A stretch of 64,000 nucleotides of DNA from LMUY01 sp965198565 (GCA_965198565.1 OZ240665.1:1550001-1614000), one strand, 5' to 3'; shown: positions 14,904 to 24,088, numbered from the stretch's first letter. Numbers and translations are program-made. Notes: generated from the letters alone by a model not told the origin.

Positions 14904-16235
14904 CTACGGCTTGCTAGAGACGGCAGCTAGACGCGTGGCCCGACCTGGCCGGCCGCCGATCAGCGCCACCGCCGCACACCCCGCCAGCGACAGCACCGCC
15001 AATGGCATCAGCCCCAGCGGGTAACTCCCGGTCGCGTCCTTGATCACGCCCAGCAACGTACTGCCGACCAGCCCGCCCAAATTGCCGATCGCGTTGATCT
15101 GCGCGATGCCGGCCGCCGCACCCACCGTCAGCCACTCGGTCGCCAATGCCCAGAACGGGCCCTTCACGATGTAGGTCGCCGTCACCGCGACGCACAGGAT
15201 CACCATCGTCGGCGCCAGCGAGTCCGTCAGCGTCGCCGCCAGCAGGCTGCCGCCCAGCAAGGCCAGCGGCACGCCGGTGTGCCACACCCGCTCGCGGTGC
15301 CGGTCGGAGCGGCGGCCCCATAGCACCATCAGCACCGAGGCAATCCCGAACGGCAGCATGTTCAGCAACCCGGTCTGCATCGTGGACATGCCGAACGACT
15401 TGATGATTTGCGGCTGCCACAAGGACAGGCATTGGCTCGCCCCCGACGCACCGGCGTAGATCAGCGAGGCGGCCAGGACGTATTTGTTGGTCATCGCCCG
15501 CCACAGCGGTACGGCAGGCGTGCCGGCGGGGTGGGTGGCAGCGCGTTCGGCGGCGAGCTGCTCGGTCAGCCAGCCGCGCTGCTCGGGGGCGAGCCAACGG
15601 GCGCGCTCGGGACCGTCCGGCAGCACCCATAAGGCAAGGGCGCCGAGGATGACGGCCGGCGCCGCCTCCACCAGGAACAGCCATTGCCAGCCATGCAGGC
15701 CGAGCAAGCCGTCGGTGTGCAGCAGGGCCGCGGAAATGGGCGAGCCGATGAAGCTCGAGATGGGGATCGCGACCATGAAGATGGCCACGACGCGGGCGCG
15801 GTAGGCGCGCGGGAACCAGTAGGTGAGATAGAGGATGATGCCGGGGAAGAAGCCGGCCTCCGCCGCGCCCAGCAGCATCCGAGCGGCGTAGAACGAATAG
15901 GGCCCCACCACGAAGGCGGTGGCGCCAGCGACCAGCCCCCAACTCACCAGGATGCGGGCGATCCAGCGCCGGGCGCCGACCCGCTCCATGACGAGGTTGC
16001 TGGGCACTTCGAACAGCACGTAGGTCAGGTAGAACAGCCCGCCGCCCAGGCCGAACTGGGCGTGCGACAGGCCGACGTCGGCATTCATCTGCAGTGCCGC
16101 GAACCCGGCGTTCACCCGGTCCACGAAGGCGATGAAGTAGCCCAGCATGAGGAACGGCATGACGCGCCAGGCCACGCGCTGCATGGTTTGCCGCTCCAGG
16201 CTCGACACCGATGCAGCAGGCGTGGTTGGGGTCAT
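14904..16235 (-). CDS. MFS transporter, anion:cation symporter type
   Basis: A 443-residue, 12-helix major facilitator resembling the ACS family that takes up organic acids such as tartrate, galactonate or phthalate. Supporting stretches are FIAFVDRVNAGFAALQM, YFLTYVLFE-type helix 2 residues (FYLTYVLFEVPSNLVM), and GAAEAGFFPGIILYLTYWFP. The ATG at 16235 overlaps the rppH stop (ATGA). It is the last gene of the minus-strand run from the EnvC-like gene. The substrate is not deducible. Confidence 0.88.
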   Translation of the reverse strand: MTPTTPAASVSSLERQTMQRVAWRVMPFLMLGYFIAFVDRVNAGFAALQMNADVGLSHAQFGLGGGLFYLTYVLFEVPSNLVMERVGARRWIARILVSWGLVAGATAFVVGPYSFYAARMLLGAAEAGFFPGIILYLTYWFPRAYRARVVAIFMVAIPISSFIGSPISAALLHTDGLLGLHGWQWLFLVEAAPAVILGALALWVLPDGPERARWLAPEQRGWLTEQLAAERAATHPAGTPAVPLWRAMTNKYVLAASLIYAGASGASQCLSLWQPQIIKSFGMSTMQTGLLNMLPFGIASVLMVLWGRRSDRHRERVWHTGVPLALLGGSLLAATLTDSLAPTMVILCVAVTATYIVKGPFWALATEWLTVGAAAGIAQINAIGNLGGLVGSTLLGVIKDATGSYPLGLMPLAVLSLAGCAAVALIGGRPGRATRLAAVSSKP

Positions 16236-16720
16236 GCGGGCACCGCGAACGGGGCGAACGAGGTGGCCAGCGCGTCGTAGATCGGCCGCTTGAAGCCCAC
16301 CGCCAGGTCCGGCAGCTCCCCCAGTTTGGCCCAGCGCCAAGCGTCGAACTCGGGGTGCGGATCGAGGTCGAGGCGGATTTCGTCGTCGGTGCCTTCGAAG
16401 CGCAAGGCGAACCAGCGCTGGCGCTGGCCCCGGTAACGCCCGCCGAACGCCACGCCCACCAGGTGCGGCGGCAGGTCGTAGCTCAGCCAGTCGGGGTGTT
16501 CGCCGATCACCGTGGCGTTGGCGGTGCCGATCTCTTCCGCCAGCTCGCGCAGCACGGCGGTGCGCGGGTCCTCGCCGGGGTCGATGCCGCCCTGGGGGAG
16601 TTGCCAGCCCCCCGGGGCACCCTCGGCGTTGGGCAGGTTGGCGCGGCGGGCGACGAACACCAGCCCATCACGGTTGAATAGCGCGGCGCCGACATTGGGG
16701 CGGTACGGCAGGCCGCTCAT
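16232..16720 (-). CDS. rppH: RNA pyrophosphohydrolase RppH
   Basis: A 162-residue Nudix hydrolase that removes pyrophosphate from mRNA 5' ends and so starts RNA decay. The Nudix box GX5EX7REUXEEXGU is intact at residues 44-66 (GGIDPGEDPRTA, then RELAEEIG). The N-terminus YRPNVGAALFNRDGLVFVAR and the WFALRFEG segment fit RppH/IalA of alphaproteobacteria. It overlaps both neighbours by 4 bases, within a coupled operon. Confidence 0.95.
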   Translation of the reverse strand: MSGLPYRPNVGAALFNRDGLVFVARRANLPNAEGAPGGWQLPQGGIDPGEDPRTAVLRELAEEIGTANATVIGEHPDWLSYDLPPHLVGVAFGGRYRGQRQRWFALRFEGTDDEIRLDLDPHPEFDAWRWAKLGELPDLAVGFKRPIYDALATSFAPFAVPA

Positions 16721-17790
16721 GGTGCTGCGGGCCGCTCCGCCGGCGCTGGCGGCTGCTCCGTCGGCCGCGGCACCAAGGCGCTCACCGGGACCAGGTCGAT
16801 GCCGTGGCCGTCGAGCGCACGCGCCCAGGCGGTGACGCGCTCCACGGTGACGGCGCGGGGGCGCCCGACGATGCCGATCGCCACCCCATTGTCGCGCGCC
16901 TTCTGCTCCAAGGCGGCGAGCTTGGCGTCGATTGGATCACGGTCCGGCTGGTCGTCGATCGTCATGGTGGCGTCCACCGCCGCACCGGTGACGGCGAAGC
17001 CGGGGCGCGGATCCACGTAGAGCAGGCCACGGGAGGCCAGTTGGTCGCGAACCGGGTTGAACAGGGTCGGCGACTGCGCATAGCGCTCCCCCAGCAACCC
17101 GTCGGAGGCGCCGGTGGCGCCCACTTCGCCCTGTATGCGGGACAGCGCCCATTCGAGATTGCGGTCGTTGTCGATCGGGTCGGCGCCGGTGAGCAAGGCA
17201 TGCGGGCCTGAATCGTTCAGCGGGTAACCCTGGCTTTCCATCGGCAGCGTGATCAGGAATTCGTGGCCAGCGGCGCGCGCGGCGGCGGTCAGTTCGGCCG
17301 GGTCGTGCACGTAGGGTGAAATGCCGACCGTGATCGCTGGGGGCAGCATTGCCAGGGCGGCCTTGTTGTCGCTGGTGGCCAGGCCGAAGCCGACGAAGAC
17401 GATGGCCACCCGGGGGCGTTTGTCCGCCGGGTCGTAGGGGCGGGCGTAGACCCGCATCGAGGTGCGGCCATCGGCAGCGATGCGGGGGAGTTGGGCGCCC
17501 GGGAAGTCCGGCGCTGGTTCGAGCAGAGCCTGCTGCGGCTCCGGGACGTGGGCATCGGGCGAGTAAGCCGCGTGGGGTGGGGCGGCAGCGCTGGTGTCAG
17601 CCACTGGGCCGGCGGACGGCCGCGATGCTGCGGCCATCGCGTTGGATGGCGCCGCCTTGGCGAGTTCGCTGGCCCGTGCGCGTAATGGCGGCGGGCCGAG
17701 CACCTGCAGCAACCCTGCCACGCCCCCGCCCAGCACCAGCGCGGCCGCCCAGGCCGCGCCGAGCGCCCGCCAGCCTCTCAGTCGCGCCAC
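16717..17790 (-). CDS. Divergent polysaccharide deacetylase family protein
   Basis: A 357-residue protein with an N-terminal membrane anchor (about 12-32), a Pro/Ala-rich linker and a divergent polysaccharide-deacetylase (DUF610/YibQ-like) fold. Family stretches are RPRVAIVFVGFG, GHEFLITLPMESQGYP and GLLYVDPRPGF. The usual GLG/SLG pattern after the first strand reads GFGLA here. Genes of this family commonly follow ctpA, as here (3 bases after its stop). Probably periplasmic and envelope-related; enzymatic activity is unproven for the family. The start codon is GTG. Confidence 0.85.
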   Translation of the reverse strand: MARLRGWRALGAAWAAALVLGGGVAGLLQVLGPPPLRARASELAKAAPSNAMAAASRPSAGPVADTSAAAPPHAAYSPDAHVPEPQQALLEPAPDFPGAQLPRIAADGRTSMRVYARPYDPADKRPRVAIVFVGFGLATSDNKAALAMLPPAITVGISPYVHDPAELTAAARAAGHEFLITLPMESQGYPLNDSGPHALLTGADPIDNDRNLEWALSRIQGEVGATGASDGLLGERYAQSPTLFNPVRDQLASRGLLYVDPRPGFAVTGAAVDATMTIDDQPDRDPIDAKLAALEQKARDNGVAIGIVGRPRAVTVERVTAWARALDGHGIDLVPVSALVPRPTEQPPAPAERPAAP

Positions 17791-17793
17791 GTG

Positions 17794-19182
17794 TTAGCGG
17801 TTGGCATGACGCTGCTGCTGGGCGGCCATGGCGCGCACCAGGACCAGGCCTTGCTGCAACTGGAAGTCGGTATCGGGCTTTGCCGGGTCGAACGCGGGCC
17901 AGCCCTCGGGGGGGAGCTTGGGGATGGTCGCAGCGATCGGCGGCAGGTCGGTGCGCGGCGCGGCCGTCGCGTCCGGCGGGGTGCCGCCTTGGTTCTTCAG
18001 CACGTGGTTGAGGTCGGCCTCGCGCTCCGGCCCGAAATGCGGCGTTTCGGTGCGGCTTTCGGCGACCGGCACGTCCGGCGTGATGCCGAGCCCCTGGATG
18101 GAGCGGCCGGACGGCGTGTAGTAGCGCGCCGTGGTGAGTCGCATGGCGCCGTTGCCGGGCAGCGGGAAGACGGTCTGCACCGAGCCCTTGCCGAAGGTGC
18201 GCTCGCCCAGGATCAATGCGCGATGCTGGTCCTGCAACGCGCCGGCCACGATCTCGCTGGCCGAAGCGCTGCCCTCGTTGGTCAGCACGACGATGGGCAG
18301 GCCGTTGGTGATGTCGCCGGGTTTGGCGTTCCAGCGCTGGCTGTCTTCCGTATGGCGGGCGCGGGTGGAGACGATCTCGCCCTGGTCGAGGAAGTCGTCC
18401 GAAACGGCGATCGCCTGGTCGAGCAGGCCGCCCGGGTTGTTGCGCAGGTCCAGCACGATGCCGTGCAGCCGGTCGCCCAACTGCTGGCGGAACTTGGCCA
18501 CGGCGTCCCGCATGGCGGAGTCGGTCTGTTCGTTGAACTGGGTCAGGCGGATGTAGCCGATGTCGCCTTCCAGATGCGCCTTGACCACCTGGATGTGGAT
18601 GATCTCGCGGTTGAGCGTCAGCTCGATGGGGGTGGAGACGTTCTCGCGCTTGATCACGAGGTGGATCGGGCTGTTGGGTGGCCCGCGCATCTTGTCGACG
18701 GCGTCGTTCAGCGAGAGGCCCTGAACGGTCGTGTTGTCGATGCTGGTGATCAGATCGCCCGCCTTGATGCCCGCGCGGGAGGCAGGCGTGTCGTCAATCG
18801 GGGAGACGACCTTGATGATGCCGTTGTCCTGCGTGACCTCGAGGCCGAGGCCGCCGAACTCGCCATGGGTCTGCACCTGCATGTCGCGGTACGATTTGGC
18901 GTTCATGTACATGCTGTGCGGATCGAGCCCGGTCAGCATGCCGTTGATGGCATTCTCGATCAGGTCGCGATCGTTGACCGGTTCGACGTATTCGGCGCGG
19001 ACCTTGTCGAACACGTCGCCGAACAACTCCAGCAGGCGGTATGTTTCGGTGCGGCCGCTGTCCTGGGCTTGCGCGGTGCTCACGCCCCAGGGGCGCACGC
19101 CGTTGAACAGGCCTGATGCAGGGCCAACCCCCACACCGGCCAGAAAGGCGGCGCCTACCAGCAAACCGGAACGGAACTTCAT
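17794..19182 (-). CDS. ctpA: Carboxy-terminal processing protease CtpA (S41)
   Basis: A 462-residue periplasmic serine protease: signal peptide, PDZ domain (about 85-165, GIIKVVSPIDDTPASRAGIK) and S41 catalytic domain. The Ser-Lys dyad falls in GSASASEI (S307) and TFGKGSVQ (K332), with the 25-residue spacing seen in Prc/CtpA. I chose the ATG at 19182, preceded by AGAGGA, giving the N-terminus MKFRSGLLVGAAFLAG. It trims envelope proteins and often partners with an EnvC/NlpI-type factor. An EnvC-like gene lies directly upstream. Confidence 0.95.
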   Translation of the reverse strand: MKFRSGLLVGAAFLAGVGVGPASGLFNGVRPWGVSTAQAQDSGRTETYRLLELFGDVFDKVRAEYVEPVNDRDLIENAINGMLTGLDPHSMYMNAKSYRDMQVQTHGEFGGLGLEVTQDNGIIKVVSPIDDTPASRAGIKAGDLITSIDNTTVQGLSLNDAVDKMRGPPNSPIHLVIKRENVSTPIELTLNREIIHIQVVKAHLEGDIGYIRLTQFNEQTDSAMRDAVAKFRQQLGDRLHGIVLDLRNNPGGLLDQAIAVSDDFLDQGEIVSTRARHTEDSQRWNAKPGDITNGLPIVVLTNEGSASASEIVAGALQDQHRALILGERTFGKGSVQTVFPLPGNGAMRLTTARYYTPSGRSIQGLGITPDVPVAESRTETPHFGPEREADLNHVLKNQGGTPPDATAAPRTDLPPIAATIPKLPPEGWPAFDPAKPDTDFQLQQGLVLVRAMAAQQQRHANR

Positions 19183-19257
19183 ACCATCGATCCTCTTGGC
19201 GCCCGCCCGGCGCAGTTCAGACATGAGAGTGCCACATAAGCGTGGTCAGGGCTACCG

Positions 19258-20496
19258 TCACGAGCGGGAGCGTAAATATGGCGCAGGATTAATTGGCAAC
19301 CCGTTCTGGCGCAGCTCCAGGTAGAGCGAGGGGCGGTTGCCAGGGTTGTGCGGGTCCCAACTTGGCATCACGCCGATTGGCTCCCCGGCCGCCACGCTGC
19401 GTCCGACAGGGGCGTCGAGCCGGTCGAGCCCGGCGAGCACGAAGTGGAAGCCGCCGCCGCAGTCGATGATCATGAGCTGGCCGAACGATCGAAACGGCCC
19501 GGCGAACACCACGCGCCCGCCGCAGGGTGCGGCCACGCGGGCTGCGGGCGGTGGGCTGTAGGAGATGCCGGTGGCCGGGCCGGCATCGCCGGGTTCGCCC
19601 CACGCCTTCACCACGGCCCCGGCGACCGGCGCGCCCAATTGGCCGTGCGCCTCGCCCAGGCCAGGGCCGGCTGGCTGCACCAAAGCGGCTTCGCGCTGCC
19701 GGGCCTCCGCGGCGAGCGCGTCCTGGCGCTGGCGTTCGGCGGCGGCGGCCTCGGCGCGGGCGCGGGCCTCATCCTGCCGGCGCGCGAGGTCGAGCTGGGT
19801 GAGGGCGGCGCGCAGGGTGGGAGCTTGCCGAGCCTGTGCGGCGGCGCTGCGGGCGGCGGCCGCGGCGGGGTCCTCGGGCACGGGGGCGGCGGCGATCTGC
19901 TGGTCGAGCCCGGCGGCCTTTTCGGCCTGCGCGGATTGCGCGGCGGCCAGGCGCTGGTCCTGGGCGGCGAGGGCTGCGCTGAGCCGGGCGACCTCGGCTT
20001 GCTCGGCGCGCAAGGCTTCCGCCTCGGTCTCGAGCTGATGGGCGAGCCCCTTGAGCACGAGCAGCCCCGTCAGCGCGGTTTGCGGGTCGCCGCGCAGGGT
20101 GAGCAGGGTCTCGGCCGGATAGAGCGAGAGACGCTCGATCAGCGGCAGCAATGGCTCGAGCGCCTTGGCGTGGGCCTGCAGCCGGGCATCCGCATCCGCT
20201 TTGCGCCGGGCCAGTGCTTCCGTCTCCGCCGCGGCATCGGCGGTGGCATTTTCGAGCGTGCGGAGCGATGCGGTGGTGGCAATGCGAGCCTGCGCTTGCT
20301 GCCGGGCCTCAGCGGCATGGTCCGGCAGGCTGGACTGCGGCGAGAGCTGTCCCGCGGCGGCCAGCAGCAGGCACAGCGCCGCCACGGCTGGGCGGAGCAC
20401 CACCGTGTCGTGACGCGGGATCGGACGTGGATCGGCCAAGCGAGCAAGTTCTCCCTCGATCCATGAGGAATATCGCATAAGTCGTTGGCGTAACAA
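19258..20496 (-). CDS. EnvC-like murein hydrolase activator (M23 fold)
   Basis: A 412-residue exported protein: membrane/signal segment at about 33-50, a long Ala/Gln/Glu-rich coiled coil (about 60-255) and a C-terminal LytM/M23 domain (about 300-405). The usual zinc ligands are not all present. The HxH position reads LYLEL, as in EnvC, whose LytM domain activates amidases instead of cutting peptidoglycan. The placement upstream of ctpA is common in alphaproteobacteria. The start may instead be the Met at residue 7. Confidence 0.85.
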   Translation of the reverse strand: MLRQRLMRYSSWIEGELARLADPRPIPRHDTVVLRPAVAALCLLLAAAGQLSPQSSLPDHAAEARQQAQARIATTASLRTLENATADAAAETEALARRKADADARLQAHAKALEPLLPLIERLSLYPAETLLTLRGDPQTALTGLLVLKGLAHQLETEAEALRAEQAEVARLSAALAAQDQRLAAAQSAQAEKAAGLDQQIAAAPVPEDPAAAAARSAAAQARQAPTLRAALTQLDLARRQDEARARAEAAAAERQRQDALAAEARQREAALVQPAGPGLGEAHGQLGAPVAGAVVKAWGEPGDAGPATGISYSPPPAARVAAPCGGRVVFAGPFRSFGQLMIIDCGGGFHFVLAGLDRLDAPVGRSVAAGEPIGVMPSWDPHNPGNRPSLYLELRQNGLPINPAPYLRSRS

Positions 20497-20583
20497 GCGT
20501 GGAGATCGCCTGCCGGGCGGCTGCCAAGGGGTTCATGGTTTCTTTACCTGTCGAGAGCAGGATGGCGGCGTGGCATATCCGGA

Positions 20584-21144
20584 GTGTTCGCGGCGTTGAT
20601 GGTCTTTATCTCCAATTTCGCCGACCAAGCCGTGCTGCTGCCCCTCGCGGTCGTGACGGCGCTGGGTCTCGCGCTGGTGCGGTGGTGGCGCGGCTTGGCG
20701 GCCTGGTCGGTCTGCGTCGGCGCCACGTTCGCGGCGATGCTGGTGCTGAAGGTCGTGGGGCTGAAGCTCGCATTGCAGTCCGGCTCGCTGGAGCCGATCA
20801 GCCCGAGCGGCCATGTCGCCGCGGGCTGCATGGTTTATGGCGGGCTGGCCGTGCTGCTGTTGCGCGGCCGTGTGCCGGGTCTGCTGATCGCGGCGGTGCC
20901 GGCCCTGCTGGTGGCGGTGATCGGGATCAGCCGGCTTCGGCTTGGCGCCCATACGCCGTTCGAAGTGGCGGTGGGTGCCGTGGTCGGCCTATTGGGAGTG
21001 GCGGCGCTGGCCCGGTGGGCGGGGGCGCGGCCGAGGCGGCAGGTGTGGCCGCTGCTGGCCGCGCTTGCATGCCTCGTGATGGCCCTGCACGGCGCGCACC
21101 TTCCGGCCGAGCAGGTCATCCGCCAGACGTTCTGGGTGCGGTAA
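20584..21144 (+). CDS. PAP2-superfamily membrane phosphatase-like protein
   Basis: A 186-residue, five- to six-helix membrane protein with PAP2 motifs PSGH (in SPSGHVAAG, about residues 78-86) and SRLRLGAHTPFEV (SRx5H). The first PAP2 motif (Kx6RP) is not evident. It could dephosphorylate a lipid phosphate or undecaprenyl pyrophosphate. The start is uncertain: GTG at 20584 overlaps the nearest GGAG, and an in-frame ATG lies at 20599. Confidence 0.7.
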   Translation: MFAALMVFISNFADQAVLLPLAVVTALGLALVRWWRGLAAWSVCVGATFAAMLVLKVVGLKLALQSGSLEPISPSGHVAAGCMVYGGLAVLLLRGRVPGLLIAAVPALLVAVIGISRLRLGAHTPFEVAVGAVVGLLGVAALARWAGARPRRQVWPLLAALACLVMALHGAHLPAEQVIRQTFWVR

Positions 21145-21155
21145 CGAGCGCCGGG

Positions 21156-21365
21156 TTACTTGGCGACCATCACGTCGGAGGCTTTGATCACGGCCATGGC
21201 GTCATCGCCCACGGCCAAGGCCAAGTCGTCGATGGCCTCGTTGGTGATGGACGAATGGATGGTGATGCCGTTGCCGATGTCGATATGGACGTGCCCGGTG
21301 GTTTGCCCTTTGACCACCGAGGTGATGCGTCCCTTGATCTGGTTTCGCGCGCTGAGCTTCATCAT
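21156..21365 (-). CDS. Molbindin (single TOBE-domain molybdate-binding protein)
   Basis: A 69-residue Mop protein consisting of one TOBE domain: KLSARNQIKGRITSVVKG, then HIDIGNG and SSITNEAIDDLAL. These proteins bind molybdate as oligomers and store or buffer it in the cytoplasm. It stands alone next to tRNA-Thr, with no modABC nearby. It fits with the moaC/moeA cofactor genes and the cox fragment elsewhere in the window. Confidence 0.93.
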   Translation of the reverse strand: MMKLSARNQIKGRITSVVKGQTTGHVHIDIGNGITIHSSITNEAIDDLALAVGDDAMAVIKASDVMVAK

Positions 21366-21483
21366 GGTGGTTCCTGTCTTAAAATGCCGGACGGACGGTT
21401 AAGACCAGCTTTCGCGGCCTTGAGCCAGGGGTTGCGCCCCACCACGCCAAAGTCTACCAAACGGCCGGTCCGTCTGCCCAGGC

Positions 21484-21558
<75 letters not shown>

Positions 21559-21616
21559 TGCAGCGTCAAGCGTTCTGATCGCCGGTCAAACTCGTGTGGT
21601 GAGGGATGCAACGGCC

Positions 21617-22810
21617 ATGAGCGACGGCGCTTCATCCGCCCCAGCCAAGCGCGTGCTGGTCGTCAACCGCGTCGGCTATCTCGGCGGGGTCGAGCGCATC
21701 ATCCTGACCTTGGCGGAGTCTTTGGAGGCGTTCGGCTGGCGGCCCGTGCTCGCCTGCCCGGATGGCGGGCCGTTGGCAGAGGCGGCGCGGCAGCAGGGCA
21801 CCACCGTGGCGCCGTGCGGGTTCGACCGCATGCGCATTACCCCGAACCCGATCGTTCTGGCGCGCTACCCCTGGGCGCTCAAGCAAGGCGCTGCGGACAT
21901 CCTGCGGCAATGCCGCGCGTTCCAGCCCGACCTCATCCATGTGCATCACCCGGTGACGGCGCTCTACGCGCTGCCGGCGGCGCGGCGGCTCGGCATCCCC
22001 ATCGTGCTGCATATTCACGAGACACTGCCGGCCAAGCGGCTCTATGCCCTGGCGTTGCGGGCGGTGCTGCCGCGGGTGGCCAGCGTGCTCTGCGTGTCGA
22101 AGGCGGCGCTGGCGCTGGCGACCGCGATGGGGGCCGACCCGGCGCATGCCCGCGTGGTGCATAACGGCGTCGATGCACGCTTTCTTGACGCGGCCGCCGT
22201 CGCGCCGCCGCCGATGGTGCAGGGCGTGGGCGCCGGGCCGCATGTGGGCGTGTTCGGCGTGCTGGAGCCGCGCAAGGCACAGCACGTGCTGCTCGAGGCT
22301 GCGTCCGCCATCGCTGCCGAGTTCCCCACGGCGCACTTCTGGCTGGTGGGCCCGGCGGCGCAAAAGGACAAGCAGGCCTATGCCGACCGGCTGCAGGCAA
22401 TGGCGAACGCGGAGCCGCTGCGCGGCCGGGTCAGTTTGGCCGGCTTCCAATCCGACATGATCGGCTGGCTCTCGGCGATGGACCTGGTCGTGCAGCCTTC
22501 GGTGGCGTACGAGTCGTTCGGCATGTCGCTGGCCGAAGCGCTCACCTTGGGCCGGCCGGTGGTCGCGGCGCGGACGGGCGGGATGCCCGAGGTGGTGGTG
22601 GAGGGTTCGACCGGGCTGATCGTGCCGCCCAATGACGCGCCGGCCCTGGCCGAGGCCCTGCGCGCGTTGTTGCGCTCGCCGGAGCGGCGGCTGGCGTTCG
22701 GGCAGCAGGGTGCGGCCGATGCGCGGGCGCGATTTTCGCCCGATGTGTTCCGCCGCAACGTGACGCAAGCGTACGAGGCGGTAGTCCGGCCGGTTGCGCA
22801 GGCGGCCTGA
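21617..22810 (+). CDS. Glycosyltransferase, GT4 family
   Basis: A 397-residue GT-B enzyme. The N-terminal acceptor domain starts RVLVVNRVGYLGGVERII, the glycine-rich loop typical of GT4. The C-terminal donor domain has VFGVLEPRKAQHVLLEA and the EX7E motif in SYESFGMSLAEAL (AYESFGMSLAEALTLG). No membrane segment is seen. The start at 21617 omits seven upstream in-frame codons with no clear ribosome site. It is separate from the main exopolysaccharide cluster; donor and acceptor are unknown. Confidence 0.9.
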   Translation: MSDGASSAPAKRVLVVNRVGYLGGVERIILTLAESLEAFGWRPVLACPDGGPLAEAARQQGTTVAPCGFDRMRITPNPIVLARYPWALKQGAADILRQCRAFQPDLIHVHHPVTALYALPAARRLGIPIVLHIHETLPAKRLYALALRAVLPRVASVLCVSKAALALATAMGADPAHARVVHNGVDARFLDAAAVAPPPMVQGVGAGPHVGVFGVLEPRKAQHVLLEAASAIAAEFPTAHFWLVGPAAQKDKQAYADRLQAMANAEPLRGRVSLAGFQSDMIGWLSAMDLVVQPSVAYESFGMSLAEALTLGRPVVAARTGGMPEVVVEGSTGLIVPPNDAPALAEALRALLRSPERRLAFGQQGAADARARFSPDVFRRNVTQAYEAVVRPVAQAA

Positions 22811-22974
22811 CAGCGGGCGCTTGAGGCTGGTTGTAGGGCACGACCGCCGGCCCAAGGTCCAATATACATGCCTCGGCGTTGAAGCCGTCCTACGTGACTT
22901 AGGAAATGCCTTCGACCCCTGAGGCAATCGTCCTCTTGGGGCATTCGATCGTGCCTGGCACCCACCACAGTCGT

Positions 22975-23118
22975 ACTGACGCGACTGGACGAGCCGAACT
23001 CGACAAAATCCTCTGCAAGCATGTTTGATACTCCGGCGACCCAAGCGCGGACTGCTGGTTGCAGCAGTTGCCGCTCCAAAGCTTGCAGAAGTGGCGCGGG
23101 TTCATGATCTATCGTCAT
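22975..23118 (-). pseudogene. Remnant of a DUF4440 (NTF2-like) gene
   Basis: The frame MTIDHEPAPLLQALERQLLQ, then PAVRA and LAEDFVEFGSSSRV, matches the first 45-50 residues of DUF4440 proteins (small NTF2-like folds). After SSSRVS the homology stops although the frame stays open, so the C-terminal two thirds are lost. It is probably not functional. Confidence 0.55.
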
Positions 23119-23167
23119 CGCGCGCGCTCCAACACACGCCACCATGACCACGCTGCGCTGGATCAGC

Positions 23168-23187
23168 TCTGGCACAACACTTGCGTG
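23168..23187 (+). promoter_or_regulatory. Sigma-54 promoter, distal copy
   Basis: TGGCACAACACTTGCG contains the -24 GG and -12 GC elements with exact GG-N10-GC spacing. This unit is the first of a 20-base tandem duplication with one mismatch. It drives the ABC operon starting at 23288 and implies NtrC-like enhancer-dependent control, probably by nitrogen status. Confidence 0.75.
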
Positions 23188-23207
23188 TCTGGCACAACAT
23201 TTGCGTG
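23188..23207 (+). promoter_or_regulatory. Sigma-54 promoter, proximal copy
   Basis: TGGCACAACATTTGCG, the second unit of the tandem duplication, again with GG-N10-GC spacing. The expected transcript start is about 23216, giving a 5' leader near 70 bases. Confidence 0.78.
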
Positions 23208-23287
23208 ATTGCATTCCGAGAGCAGCGGGATTGCCCTGTCAACGCAGCAGACAGGTGCCAGGATCGTTATTCGATCGGGGAGGCACG

Positions 23288-24088
23288 ATGAACGTGACAT
23301 TTGCACAGCCAGGATCGGCCACGCCGCCGCATGCGACCCCGACCGAACTCGTGCGCCTCGACGCCATCCGCAAGCAATATGGCAGCCATGTCGTGCTGGA
23401 CGACGTGAACCTCAAGCTGCGGGCCGGCGAGGTCATGGCCATCATCGGGCCGAGCGGCTCGGGCAAGAGCACGCTGCTGCGGTGCGTGAACCTGCTCGAG
23501 CACCCGACGTCGGGCCGGGTCATGCTGGCCGGCGTGGTGGTGGAGGCGGGCAAGCCGACGCCGCACAAGGACCTGATGCAGCTCCGCCGCGCCGTGGGCA
23601 TGGTGTTCCAGTCGTTCAACCTGTTCCCGCACCTGACGGTGCTGCGCAACATCTGCCTGGCGCAGGAGCGTACGATGGGGCGCAGCCGGGCCGAGGCGGA
23701 GGCGGTCGCCATGCAGCTTCTCAAGCGCGTGGGATTGGCCGACAAAGCCATGCAATATCCGGCACGGTGTTCCGGCGGGCAGCAGCAGCGCATCGCCATC
23801 GCCCGCGCCCTGGCGCTCGACCCGCAGGTGATGCTGTTCGATGAGCCCACCTCGGCGCTCGACCCGGAGCTTGGCCTCGAGGTGCTGGCCGTCATGCGAG
23901 AGCTGGCGGAGGGCGGGATGACGATGATCGTGGTCACGCACGAGATGCACTTCGCCGAAAGCGTGTCCAACCGGGTACTGGTCATGGCAGATGGCAAGAT
24001 CGTCGAAGAGGGGCCGAGTGCCGCCGTGATGCGCAACCCGCAGAGTGCGCGGGCAAGGCGTTTCCTAAGCGCGGTCAAAGACCGTTAA
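23288..24088 (+). CDS. Polar amino acid ABC transporter, ATP-binding subunit
   Basis: A 266-residue ATPase of the PAAT family (GlnQ/HisP-like) that powers uptake. Walker A GPSGSGKS is at residues 54-61, the Q loop in VFQSFNLFPHLTV, the signature CSGGQ at 161-165 (Cys in place of the common Leu), and Walker B VMLFDEP at 181-187. The start is the ATG at 23288; a longer frame upstream runs into the sigma-54 promoters. The stop overlaps the first permease start (TAATG). Confidence 0.95.
   Translation: MNVTFAQPGSATPPHATPTELVRLDAIRKQYGSHVVLDDVNLKLRAGEVMAIIGPSGSGKSTLLRCVNLLEHPTSGRVMLAGVVVEAGKPTPHKDLMQLRRAVGMVFQSFNLFPHLTVLRNICLAQERTMGRSRAEAEAVAMQLLKRVGLADKAMQYPARCSGGQQQRIAIARALALDPQVMLFDEPTSALDPELGLEVLAVMRELAEGGMTMIVVTHEMHFAESVSNRVLVMADGKIVEEGPSAAVMRNPQSARARRFLSAVKDR

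Larger units (their letters stand above)
22811..23287. other. Intergenic region: gene remnant and sigma-54 promoters
   Basis: This 477-base interval holds a DUF4440-like remnant on the minus strand and two tandem sigma-54 promoter elements on the plus strand, described separately. Near 22832-22894 an imperfect inverted repeat (GTAGGGC ... GTCCTAC) resembles dispersed chromosomal repeats. No intact gene is seen. Confidence 0.7.
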
